A stretch of DNA of 14,006 nt from Lachnospiraceae bacterium (GTDB lineage: Bacteria; Bacillota; Clostridia; Lachnospirales; Lachnospiraceae), in contig CAAGKE010000079.1 in the NCBI GenBank assembly GCA_900770325.1, forward strand, positions 1 to 14,006. The letters are read 5' to 3'. Position 1 is the stretch's first letter. Each line of letters begins with the position of its first letter. The notes below the pieces were generated by a model that was given only the letters and a program-made list of their open reading frames with translations, did not search any database and had not been told where the DNA came from. The position numbers and the translations under genes were made by a program. Below are positions 1 through 6,678 of the stretch, piece by piece.

Positions 1-125
1 CGGGCGTTCTCATATCGTATGCAGCAACAGGTGATGAACGCATAAAAAATGAAGCACTGGCAAATGCAATACCTGAATTTTTAAGATTCAATATTGTAGA
101 AAGCGAGGTGCGCAATGTCTGTTGA
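1..125 (+). CDS. Partial hypothetical protein, 3' end only
   Basis: An open frame enters from the left edge (first whole codon at 3) and ends at a TGA at 123-125. About 40 residues are visible, ending IPEFLRFNIVESEVRNVC. The frame overlaps the start of the next gene by 11 bases, the usual sign of translational coupling in a two-gene unit. I do not recognise a domain in this tail. In AbiE-type toxin-antitoxin systems the antitoxin gene sits upstream of and overlaps the nucleotidyltransferase gene, so a partner or antitoxin role is possible. That is inference from position only. The short length leaves open that the frame is a chance one. Confidence 0.5.
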   Translation, partial: GVLISYAATGDERIKNEALANAIPEFLRFNIVESEVRNVC

Positions 126-831
126 TAAACCATTCACAAAAGAAAATCTGGATTTCTGTCTGAAAGAATTAGCAAAAGAATTCCGCAAAAAGAACGGGAC
201 CAGAGTTCCAGCCGAAATAATACTGATTGGCGGGGCTTCTATACTGATAAATTACGGATTTCGAGAGATGACTTATGATATGGATGCCATTATCAAATCA
301 TCAAGTGCTATGAGGGATGCAATCAATACAGTTGGAGACAGACTTGAACTTCCGGTTGGATGGCTTAATACAGATTTTGTAAATACTGCTTCATACACAC
401 CAAGATTGATAGAATATTCAAAGTATTACAAGACATTCTCAAATGTTTTACAGATTCGAACTGTTTCATCAGAGTATCTGGTTGCGATGAAGCTTATGGC
501 AGGAAGACAGTACAAAAATGATCTGTCAGACATTGTGGGTATTTTGATTGAACAGGAAGAACGAGGGGAAGCTTTAACACTGGAAAGAATAAAGAGGGCA
601 ATTGTTGATTTATATGACTCCTATGAAAGAATCTCGGAAAATTCCCGTACATTTATTGAGGCAATCTTTGGGAAAGAGGATTTGAGGGTATTTTATAAGC
701 AGTGCAGAGCAATGGAACTTGAAAATAAGGATATATTGTTGGATTTTCAGGATGAGTATCCTGGGGTAATAAATGGTGATAACCTTGCAGACATATTAAA
801 AGCGGCAAGAGAAAAGAAGCAAAGGGAATAA
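115..831 (+). CDS. DUF6036/AbiEii-like nucleotidyltransferase, 238 aa
   Basis: The protein carries a minimal nucleotidyltransferase signature near its N-terminus: a Gly-Gly pair at residues 39-40 (LIGGAS) followed by YDMDA with Asp55 and Asp57, matching the hG[GS]-x(9-13)-DhD pattern that binds metal and NTP. Further on, EYLVAMKLMAGRQYKNDLSD (about 120-139) has the Lys/Arg/Asp arrangement typical of AbiEii and DUF6036 proteins. The rest is helical with no membrane segment, so it is probably cytoplasmic. Family members include toxins that modify RNA or tRNA acceptor ends, but the target here cannot be read from sequence. An AGGTG ribosome site lies just before the ATG. The gene overlaps the upstream ORF by 11 bases and is visibly more AT-rich than the genes after 2049, suggesting acquisition by transfer. 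I am sure of the gene and fold; a toxin role is inferred. Confidence 0.85.
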   Translation: MSVDKPFTKENLDFCLKELAKEFRKKNGTRVPAEIILIGGASILINYGFREMTYDMDAIIKSSSAMRDAINTVGDRLELPVGWLNTDFVNTASYTPRLIEYSKYYKTFSNVLQIRTVSSEYLVAMKLMAGRQYKNDLSDIVGILIEQEERGEALTLERIKRAIVDLYDSYERISENSRTFIEAIFGKEDLRVFYKQCRAMELENKDILLDFQDEYPGVINGDNLADILKAAREKKQRE

Positions 832-901
832 TAATGGGAAGTTAGTGGATGCGGTGACTCATGTGCCGGTGAATGATCCCACGAAAGGATCTGGATCAGG
901 G

Positions 902-1783
902 CTAATTCAGTTTTTTTATAAAGGAATGCGGTGTCATATGATATTTTTTCTTAAATGCTCTGTGAAAATAAGACAGATTATGGAAGCCAACAGACAGGGA
1001 TACATCCAGGATAGAGGTGTTTCCCTGTTTTAATAATTCCACGGATTTTTCCAGACGAAGGTTGTTGATGTATTCCATACAGGTCATATTCATGTGTTTT
1101 TTAAAAAAGCGCATAAAATAATAATCGCTGAAATAGCACAGCTTTGCCAGGTCTGAAACGGAAATAGTTTCTGAGTAATGCAGCTCAATATAATCAAGAA
1201 CCTGTTTTAATTTATCGGAAGAGGTACGGATTCCGGAAGAAGGAATCTGTTCACTATACGGCAGCAGTACAAAAACAGCCTGGAGAAACAGGGCTTTCAG
1301 GGCAAGTTCATATCCAAGGGTGGCTTCACTGTATAAGGATGCAATATTCTGAAAAATCGTCTTCAGTGAAGAATAGGTGGGATGGGCAGGGGTGATCAGG
1401 AATGGCATGGAAAATTCCTGATTCATCATCGGAGTAAGATATCGGGTAGAACAGATATCTGTGGAATTCCCGCCCAGGAAATTCATGTGAAATACATAGG
1501 TTTCAGAAATGATTTCTTCACTGCTGCTTAAGGAAATCGAATGAAGGAACAGCGGCGGAATAAATAGAAGATCTCCTTCTTTTACATTATAATCCACCAG
1601 ATCGATCTGATAAAGGCAGCTTCCCCTGGTGATCAGGGTAAATTCTGCCTCCTCATGCCAGTGAGTAGTGACCACCGGGGTATCGGGATTAAGCTGTGTT
1701 ATGTATTTCTGTACGGGGAAAAAGGTTTCTCCATGTTTTGCAGCTTCCTTCTGTTCCAGGGCAAGAGAATGCAGTTTTTTCAT
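902..1783 (-). CDS. AraC-family regulator with cupin sensor domain, 293 aa
   Basis: This is a transcription regulator with an N-terminal cupin-like sensor half (THWHEEAEFTLITRGS at about 40-55, then EGDLLFIPPLFLHSI) and a C-terminal AraC double helix-turn-helix (about 190-293). Typical landmarks are ISVSDLAKLCYFSDYYFMR for the first helix-turn-helix and SILDVSLSVGFHNLSYFHRA plus the YHMTPHSF tail for the second. The frame is open back to 1861, but a GGAGG lies 5 bases before the ATG at 1783 (MKKLHS), and the extra N-terminal residues are hydrophobic and unlike the family. I therefore start it at 1783. The gene diverges from the GH13 alpha-glucosidase at 2049, so it probably controls that gene in response to a sugar. 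The ligand is unknown. Confidence 0.9.
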   Translation of the reverse strand: MKKLHSLALEQKEAAKHGETFFPVQKYITQLNPDTPVVTTHWHEEAEFTLITRGSCLYQIDLVDYNVKEGDLLFIPPLFLHSISLSSSEEIISETYVFHMNFLGGNSTDICSTRYLTPMMNQEFSMPFLITPAHPTYSSLKTIFQNIASLYSEATLGYELALKALFLQAVFVLLPYSEQIPSSGIRTSSDKLKQVLDYIELHYSETISVSDLAKLCYFSDYYFMRFFKKHMNMTCMEYINNLRLEKSVELLKQGNTSILDVSLSVGFHNLSYFHRAFKKKYHMTPHSFIKKLN

Positions 1784-1788
1784 TTTCG

Positions 1789-1793
1789 CCTCC
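1789..1793 (-). promoter_or_regulatory. Ribosome binding site setting the AraC-gene start
   Basis: The minus strand reads GGAGG, then five bases, then ATGAAAAAACTG. This decides the start at 1783. The upstream in-frame ATGs at 1795 and 1861 have no comparable site, and the ATG at 1795 itself abuts this Shine-Dalgarno. Confidence 0.8.
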
Positions 1794-1896
1794 ATATTTC
1801 GAAAAGAGCAGGATTGTGTTATAAATGGCAAATATATTGCAAGAAAAAGAGAGTAAATCATTTTATGATAGCAGTATATTACAAAATAAAGATTCT

Positions 1897-2018
1897 TTCA
1901 ACAGCAACACGCTTCGCGATGCACAGAAACTGCATTTTATGCAGTTTCGCGCCTGCTGCCCCCGGAATTCTGGCACATTCTGCGCGAAAACACTTTGCGG
2001 AACAGTTGTATGTGAACA
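1897..2018 (+). repeat. Palindrome-rich intergenic element (copy A of a dispersed repeat)
   Basis: This block between the AraC gene and the glucosidase gene is built of nested inverted repeats. GAAACTGCA (1926-1934) pairs with TGCAGTTTC (1940-1948). TTTCGCGC (1945-1952) pairs with GCGCGAAA (1982-1989). CGCGAAA can also pair imperfectly with the following TTTGCGG. The right part (1977-2018) recurs at 11761-11802 on the opposite strand: 27 of 29 core bases are identical, and about 36 of 42 when extended to a shared GTGAACA. The left end TTCAACAGCAAC resembles the complement of the right end TTCACATACAAC, like weak terminal inverted repeats. No good protein is encoded. A small non-autonomous element or a structured leader are both possible. 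Boundaries are approximate. Confidence 0.55.
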
Positions 2019-2048
2019 ATAACGAAATATAAAAGGAAGGGATATTAT

Positions 2049-3719
2049 ATGACAAGAAAATGGTGGCATGATAAGGTTGCATATCAGATTTATCCGAAAA
2101 GTTTTCTGGATTCCAACGGGGATGGTATTGGAGATCTGAGAGGGATTATTTCCAAGTTGGACTATTTAAAAGAACTGGGAATTGATATTATCTGGCTGTC
2201 TCCTGTCTACAAATCTCCGTTTGTGGATCAGGGCTATGATATCGCAGATTATTATGCGATAGCAGAAGAATTCGGAACAATGCAGGAATTTGATGAATTA
2301 TTGGCGGAAGTAAAAAAACGCGGCATGTATCTGATCATGGATCTGGTGATCAACCACTGTTCGGATCAGCATGAATGGTTCCAGAAGGCATTGGCGGATC
2401 CGAATGGAGAATATGCAGATTATTTCTATTTCCGAAAAGGAAAAAATGGCAATCCACCAAGCAATTACCGCTCCTATTTTGGAGGAAGCTGCTGGGAGCC
2501 TGTGAAGGGAACAGATCTCTATTATTTCCATATGTTTGCAAAAGAACAGCCGGATCTGAACTGGGAGAATCCAACGCTTAGGGAAAAGCTTTATCAGATG
2601 ATTAACTGGTGGCTGGAAAAGGGTCTGGCGGGTTTTCGCATCGATGCCATTATTAATATCAAAAAGGATCTGGAATTTCCTGATCTTGAGCCGGATGGGG
2701 AGGATGGAATGGCAAGCTGCGGCAAAATGGTAGATGAAGTGAATGGAGTCGGAGAGCTGTTAGAGGATCTGAAGATAAATACATTTCAGAGATATAATGC
2801 CTTTACCGTTGGAGAAGTATTTAATATGAAAAAAGGAGAACTGCCCCGGTTTATCGGAGAGGACGGGTATTTTTCCACGATTTTTGACTTCAGCGCCCAT
2901 TCACTGAGTGATGGAGAACATGGCTGGTATGATGCGCCGGAACTGGATTTCAAAAGATGGAGGGAGGCGATATGCAGCTCCCAGCTGGAAACTCAGAAAT
3001 GCGGATTCAAGGCAAATATTATTGAGAATCATGATGAGCCGAGAGGAGCATCCCGGTTTTTGCCGGAATACGCCAGAACACCGGAAGGAATCAAAATGCT
3101 GGGGACAGTCAGTGTTTTGCTCCGGGGAATTCCGTTTATTTATCAGGGACAGGAGATCGGAATGCAGAATGCTGTCTGGAACAGCATAGAAGAGTATGAC
3201 GACATCAATACGAAGGATCAGTATGATATGGCAAGAAAGGGAGGACTTTCCGAGGCAGAGGCTCTGGAGGTCTGCGGCAGGATGAGCCGTGATAATGCCA
3301 GAACTCCGGTACAGTGGAATGACCGGGAAAACGCCGGTTTTACATCAGGAACGCCGTGGATGAAGGTGAATTCCAATTACAAAGAGATCAATGTGGAAAA
3401 GCAGGAGCAGGATAAGGATTCTGTCCTGAATTATTACCGGAAGCTGCTGGCGGTACGCAAATCGGAAGCCTACAAAGAAGTGTTTACCTATGGAGAGTTT
3501 ATAACGGCATATGAAAATACGGAAGATGTTATGGCTTATTACCGTCTGAAAGGGGATAAGAGAATACTGGTAGCCGCCAATTTCGGAAGAGAAATGGCGG
3601 AACTGCAGCTGGAATATCCTGTAAAAGGCATTATTCTGTCAAATCAGGCGGAAACCGGGCAGTTTTCGGAAGAGAGACTGAAATTAAAAAGCTGTGAGGC
3701 AGTTGTTCTGGAGTGCTGA
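2049..3719 (+). CDS. GH13 alpha-glucosidase (oligo-1,6-glucosidase/maltase type), 556 aa
   Basis: The enzyme should release glucose from short alpha-glucosides such as isomaltose, panose or maltose. The N-terminal WWHDKVAYQIYPKSF and a DSNGDGIGDL calcium-site loop (21-30) are classic for GH13 subfamily 31 and relatives. Region I is DLVINH (98-103). The catalytic nucleophile is Asp199 in GFRIDAI, the acid/base is Glu256 in FTVGEVF, and the transition-state Asp is Asp329 in ENHDEPR. QPDLNWENP (167-175) is also conserved. No signal peptide is seen, so it is cytoplasmic and would act on imported oligosaccharides. The residue after the nucleophile is Ala200, where strict alpha-1,6 enzymes usually have Val; this favours alpha-1,4 or relaxed specificity. 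A GGAAGG site precedes the ATG. Divergence from the AraC gene suggests its control. Trehalose-6-phosphate hydrolase is a less likely alternative. Confidence 0.93.
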   Translation: MTRKWWHDKVAYQIYPKSFLDSNGDGIGDLRGIISKLDYLKELGIDIIWLSPVYKSPFVDQGYDIADYYAIAEEFGTMQEFDELLAEVKKRGMYLIMDLVINHCSDQHEWFQKALADPNGEYADYFYFRKGKNGNPPSNYRSYFGGSCWEPVKGTDLYYFHMFAKEQPDLNWENPTLREKLYQMINWWLEKGLAGFRIDAIINIKKDLEFPDLEPDGEDGMASCGKMVDEVNGVGELLEDLKINTFQRYNAFTVGEVFNMKKGELPRFIGEDGYFSTIFDFSAHSLSDGEHGWYDAPELDFKRWREAICSSQLETQKCGFKANIIENHDEPRGASRFLPEYARTPEGIKMLGTVSVLLRGIPFIYQGQEIGMQNAVWNSIEEYDDINTKDQYDMARKGGLSEAEALEVCGRMSRDNARTPVQWNDRENAGFTSGTPWMKVNSNYKEINVEKQEQDKDSVLNYYRKLLAVRKSEAYKEVFTYGEFITAYENTEDVMAYYRLKGDKRILVAANFGREMAELQLEYPVKGIILSNQAETGQFSEERLKLKSCEAVVLEC

Positions 3720-3746
3720 GTGGTACGTAAACAATAACCGAAACGT

Positions 3747-3787
3747 GTTGCTGTGAACAACGTGGACAGTAACAGCAGTTACTGTTC
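3747..3787 (+). repeat. Hairpin-forming inverted repeats after the glucosidase gene
   Basis: ACAGTAAC (3766-3773) is a perfect inverted repeat of GTTACTGT (3778-3785) with a four-base loop, extendable by one G-T and one G-C pair. The upstream GTTGCTGT (3747-3754) can instead pair with ACAGTAAC, with one G-U wobble. The two stems exclude each other. No T-tract follows, so this is not a canonical terminator. The 13-mer GTTGCTGTGAACA (3747-3759) recurs inverted at 9953-9965 after glgA. Confidence 0.5.
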
Positions 3788-3838
3788 AGGTGCATCCCCG
3801 GGACGACGTTTCGAAACGGGCGTACATTCTTAGAACCA

Positions 3839-3867
3839 TTGCATTGTACGGCATTATAAAGTATAAT
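3839..3867 (+). promoter_or_regulatory. Sigma-A promoter for the transporter operon
   Basis: TTGCAT (-35, 3839-3844) and a consensus TATAAT (-10, 3862-3867) are separated by exactly 17 bases. Transcription would start near 3874, leaving a leader of about 85 bases that contains a possible small ORF. The 3788-3838 stretch just upstream holds a 12-bp palindrome, CGTTTCGAAACG (3807-3818), which could be an operator. Confidence 0.65.
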
Positions 3868-3892
3868 ATTATCATATTCGGAGAGGTATATT

Positions 3893-3958
3893 ATGTCCGG
3901 AACAGCTATCTGCCTGACAGGGCAGATCAGAAGGACACGAAAAATGGGGGATAAGTAA
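3893..3958 (+). CDS. Possible 21-residue leader peptide ahead of the MFS gene
   Basis: ATG at 3893 is preceded by GGAGAGG with a six-base gap, a better ribosome site than many annotated genes have. The frame encodes 21 residues (MSGTAICL...KMGDK) and stops at 3956-3958, one base before the ATG of the transporter at 3960. Inside it ATCTGCC (3908-3914) and GGCAGAT (3921-3927) form a 7-bp hairpin. The transporter's own GGGGG site lies in the last codons of this ORF, so its translation could open or block that site. I recognise no peptide family. It may be a regulatory leader or a chance ORF. Confidence 0.4.
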   Translation: MSGTAICLTGQIRRTRKMGDK

Positions 3959-3959
3959 A

Positions 3960-5141
3960 ATGAAAAACCAGTATAATAAGACGGTAACGGCCTGTTTTGT
4001 GGGGTATATTGTACAGGCCATCGTGAATAATTTTGTGCCATTGCTATTTTTGACATTTCAGCGGACCTATGATATTCCGCTTTCGCAGATCACATTGCTG
4101 GTAACCTTTAATTTTGGTGTTCAGCTTCTGGTGGATCTTCTGGCGATCGGGTTTGTGGATAAGATCGGGTATCGGGTATCTATGGTCATTGCCCATATAT
4201 TATCGGCGGCAGGCCTGCTTCTGCTGACTATTTTGCCGGAGCTGTTACCGTCATCCTTTGCGGGAATTCTGATTGCGGTGATGGTGTATGCCATCGGAGG
4301 AGGACTTCTGGAGGTTCTCGTGAGTCCGGTAATGGAAGCATGTCCTTCTGACAATAAGGAAAAGGCCATGAGTATGCTTCATTCCTTTTACTGCTGGGGG
4401 CATGTGGGGGTTGTGCTGCTTTCCACGCTGTTTTTCCGGGTGTTTGGTATTGAAAACTGGAAAATCCTGGCAGTAGTATGGGCATTGATCCCGCTTTGCA
4501 ATGCCTTTGTTTTTTCAAAGGTTCCCATAGCCACATTGATGGAAGAGGGAGAGAAAGGGCTGCGGATAAGAGATCTGTTCGGACTGAAAATTTTCTGGGT
4601 CCTGCTGATTATGATGGTTTGTGCAGGTGCCAGTGAGCAGGCTGTAAGCCAGTGGGCGTCCACATTTGCGGAAAAGGGCCTGGGTATTTCCAAGACTGCC
4701 GGTGATCTGGCCGGACCTATGGCATTTGCCATTCTTATGGGTGCTGCCAGAGCATTTTACGGGAAATACGGGGATCGGATCCAGTTGGACCGGTTCATGA
4801 TCTATAGCAGCTGTCTGTGTATTTTATCTTATCTGGGAATATCCCTGCTGCCCATTCCGCAGCTCAGTCTGGTGGCCTGTGCTGTCTGTGGCCTTTCCGT
4901 GGGAATTATGTGGCCCGGAACCTTCAGTAAAGCAGCGGCTGCTTTGCCGAAAGGAGGAACAGCGATGTTTGCTCTTCTGGCACTGGGGGGAGATCTTGGC
5001 TGCTCCGGAGGTCCTACCATGGTGGGAATCGTGTCCAGTGCGCTGGGCGATAATCTGAAAATGGGGATTCTGGTCAGCGTTATTTTCCCGGTGCTGCTGC
5101 TGGCAGGCATTATCGGACTGAGGCGGGAAAAATCACGGTAA
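3960..5141 (+). CDS. MFS transporter, 393 aa
   Basis: The whole length is hydrophobic, with about twelve membrane segments and a short basic C-terminus (RREKSR), as expected for a Major Facilitator Superfamily permease. After the second segment comes GFVDKIGYR, a version of the conserved loop 2-3 motif. The central cytoplasmic loop (about 190-205, PIATLMEEGEKGLRIRDLFG) separates the two halves. It resembles the sugar-type MFS carriers seen in Firmicutes, but no substrate-determining residues can be read by eye. The start follows GGGGG nine bases upstream and sits one base after the stop of the possible leader peptide. The Nudix gene follows after 36 bases, so the two are probably co-transcribed. 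A sugar or nucleoside substrate is a guess from neighbours only. Confidence 0.9.
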   Translation: MKNQYNKTVTACFVGYIVQAIVNNFVPLLFLTFQRTYDIPLSQITLLVTFNFGVQLLVDLLAIGFVDKIGYRVSMVIAHILSAAGLLLLTILPELLPSSFAGILIAVMVYAIGGGLLEVLVSPVMEACPSDNKEKAMSMLHSFYCWGHVGVVLLSTLFFRVFGIENWKILAVVWALIPLCNAFVFSKVPIATLMEEGEKGLRIRDLFGLKIFWVLLIMMVCAGASEQAVSQWASTFAEKGLGISKTAGDLAGPMAFAILMGAARAFYGKYGDRIQLDRFMIYSSCLCILSYLGISLLPIPQLSLVACAVCGLSVGIMWPGTFSKAAAALPKGGTAMFALLALGGDLGCSGGPTMVGIVSSALGDNLKMGILVSVIFPVLLLAGIIGLRREKSR

Positions 5142-5163
5142 AACTGTTATCAGGGAATACAAC

Positions 5164-5171
5164 GGGGGTGA
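5164..5171 (+). promoter_or_regulatory. Ribosome binding site supporting a TTG start
   Basis: GGGGGTGA differs by one base from the full anti-Shine-Dalgarno complement AGGAGGTGA core and lies six bases before TTG at 5178. It supports TTG over the internal ATG at 5220, which has no such site. Confidence 0.65.
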
Positions 5172-5177
5172 AAGGGC

Positions 5178-5774
5178 TTGTCTTCAAAGCGGCGCGAAAG
5201 CGAATTTTACTATCAGGTCATGGAGTATATTCCGTATAATGAACAGGAAGAAAAGGATAAGGAGTTTCTCCTGGAGTGTCTGCGGGAGCAGAAGGATATA
5301 TTTTCCAGGAAGAACCGCCTGGCGCATATGACTGCCTCTGCCTGGGTGGTAAATGAGAAACGGGATAAGGTGCTGATGGCATATCATAATATTTATAATT
5401 CCTGGTCCTGGCTGGGAGGTCATGCAGATGAGGAGACAGATCTGCTGGCTGTGGCCATTCGGGAGGTACAGGAGGAAAGTGGTGTGACAGCAGTGCGGCC
5501 TGTGTCAGAGGATATTTATTCTCTGGAGGTTCTTACTGTGGATGGTCATTGGAAACGGGGAGAGTATATCTCTTCGCATCTTCACCTGAATGTATGTTAT
5601 TTACTGGAGGCACGGGAACAGGAGGCTGTGCGCTGCAAGCCGGATGAAAACAGCAATGTGGCCTGGTTCTCTCTGGAGAAAGCAGTGGAAGCATCCACAG
5701 AACCCTGGTTCCGGGAACATATTTATACAAAGCTGAACGAGAAACTGGAGCGGTATCACAGAGATAATTTCTGA
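5178..5774 (+). CDS. Nudix hydrolase, 198 aa
   Basis: This is a pyrophosphohydrolase of the Nudix superfamily, acting on a nucleoside diphosphate linked to another group; the substrate is unknown. The Nudix box runs from about residue 81 to 103: GGHADEETDLL, then REVQEESGV, with Arg95, Glu96, Glu99 and Glu100 as the metal-binding core. The glutamate normally eight residues before the Arg is Thr87 here, with Glu85-Glu86 just before it. I believe GGHADxxxDLL variants are common in a clostridial subgroup, so the enzyme is probably active. The N-terminal 50 residues are charged (NEQEEKDKEF), with WVVN entering the Nudix fold near 56. The TTG start is chosen on its strong ribosome site. It lies 36 bases after the MFS gene, likely in the same operon. 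Confidence 0.9.
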   Translation: MSSKRRESEFYYQVMEYIPYNEQEEKDKEFLLECLREQKDIFSRKNRLAHMTASAWVVNEKRDKVLMAYHNIYNSWSWLGGHADEETDLLAVAIREVQEESGVTAVRPVSEDIYSLEVLTVDGHWKRGEYISSHLHLNVCYLLEAREQEAVRCKPDENSNVAWFSLEKAVEASTEPWFREHIYTKLNEKLERYHRDNF

Positions 5775-5800
5775 GAAGTGGGGTCTTAAAAACGAGGATT

Positions 5801-5846
5801 TTGCTGTACACCGGGAGAAATGTATCTCTTCGGAAAGCAGGTTTTT
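5801..5846 (+). terminator. Candidate intrinsic terminator after the Nudix gene
   Basis: CCG-G-GAGA (5811-5818) pairs with TCTC-TT-CGG (5825-5833) around a six-base loop. Flanking TGCT (5802-5805) and AGCA (5836-5839) can extend the stem, and five Ts follow at 5842-5846. The stem is interrupted, so the call is moderate. Confidence 0.45.
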
Positions 5847-5898
5847 ATGAGTTTCGCAATTACTAATTTATAAAAAACAGAAAAAGGAGGATAAAGGT

Positions 5899-6678
5899 AT
5901 GAGCGTTGTATATGCAAAAAATGAGGAATTTCATTTGAAAATTTCAGAGGGTGATGTGGGAAAATACGTACTGCTGTGCGGGGATCCCGGACGGTGTGAA
6001 AAGATCGCAAAATATTTTGACGAGCCTCAGTTTGTAGGCTCCAACCGGGAATACACGATTTACACCGGCTATCTGGAGGGAGAAAAAGTCAGCGTCTGCA
6101 GTACCGGTATCGGCGGCCCTTCCGCTGCCATTGCTCTGGAGGAGCTGGTGCACTGTAAGGCACATACCTTTATCCGGATCGGGACCTCCGGAGGTATGGC
6201 ACCTGAGGTTATGGGCGGAGATCTGGTCATTGGTACCGGAGCGATCCGTATGGAAGGAACTTCTAAGGAATATGCTCCCATTGAATTTCCGGCTGTAGCT
6301 GATTATGAGGTGGTGCAGGCACTGGCAGAAGCTGCGAAAAAGTTTCCGGTGCGCTCTCATGTGGGCGTGCTGCAGTGTAAGGACAGTTTTTACGGACAGC
6401 ATGACCCGGATACCATGCCGGTGGGGTATGAACTGAAGGACAAATGGGATGCCTGGGTAAAATGCGGGGCGATGGCCAGTGAGATGGAATCGGCGGCGCT
6501 GTTTATTGTGGGTAGTGTGCGGAAAGTAAGAGTGGGAAGTATTATGCTGGTATTTGCCAATCAAACCAGACGTGCCATGGGACTGGATGATCCCCAGTGC
6601 TATGACAGCGAGTCCTCCATTCAGGTGGGCGTAGAGGCGATCCGGATTCTGATTCAGAAAGACCGGAAAAAAGTATGA
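5899..6678 (+). CDS. udp: Uridine phosphorylase / nucleoside phosphorylase, 259 aa
   Basis: The enzyme splits uridine (or a related nucleoside) with phosphate to the free base and ribose-1-phosphate, in cytoplasmic pyrimidine salvage. It is a NP-I family member: phosphate-binding GDPGR at 28-32, GTSGG at 94-98, the DSFYGQ base-recognition stretch near 161-166, and SEMESA at 193-198 where the glutamates bind ribose. Length fits uridine phosphorylase (about 250-260). An AAAGGAGG site precedes the ATG. The stop codon overlaps the start of the next gene as ATGA, indicating coupling. Purine nucleoside phosphorylase of the same fold is the main alternative. Confidence 0.88.
   Translation: MSVVYAKNEEFHLKISEGDVGKYVLLCGDPGRCEKIAKYFDEPQFVGSNREYTIYTGYLEGEKVSVCSTGIGGPSAAIALEELVHCKAHTFIRIGTSGGMAPEVMGGDLVIGTGAIRMEGTSKEYAPIEFPAVADYEVVQALAEAAKKFPVRSHVGVLQCKDSFYGQHDPDTMPVGYELKDKWDAWVKCGAMASEMESAALFIVGSVRKVRVGSIMLVFANQTRRAMGLDDPQCYDSESSIQVGVEAIRILIQKDRKKV

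Noticed and set aside
874..898. GATCC/GGATC inverted repeat after the AraC gene as a terminator
   Set aside because: The stem is only five to six pairs and no T-tract follows on either strand.
845..1033. 62-residue plus-strand ORF from a GTG
   Set aside because: Most of it is antisense to the AraC gene and it has no ribosome site; only its first residues are noted as a possible remnant.
1801..1900. Promoters for the AraC and glucosidase genes
   Set aside because: Several AT-rich near-matches exist, but none has both a good -10 and a -35 at 16-18 bases, so none is listed.
1897..2018. CRISPR array or tRNA in the palindrome-rich gap
   Set aside because: There are no regularly spaced direct repeats and no cloverleaf; the repeats are inverted and nested.
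1655..2082. Small ORFs on both strands in the AraC-glucosidase gap, with a peptide (CSAKCFRAECA) also readable near 11780
   Set aside because: The peptide similarity is explained by the shared DNA repeat; the frames lack ribosome sites and proper protein composition.
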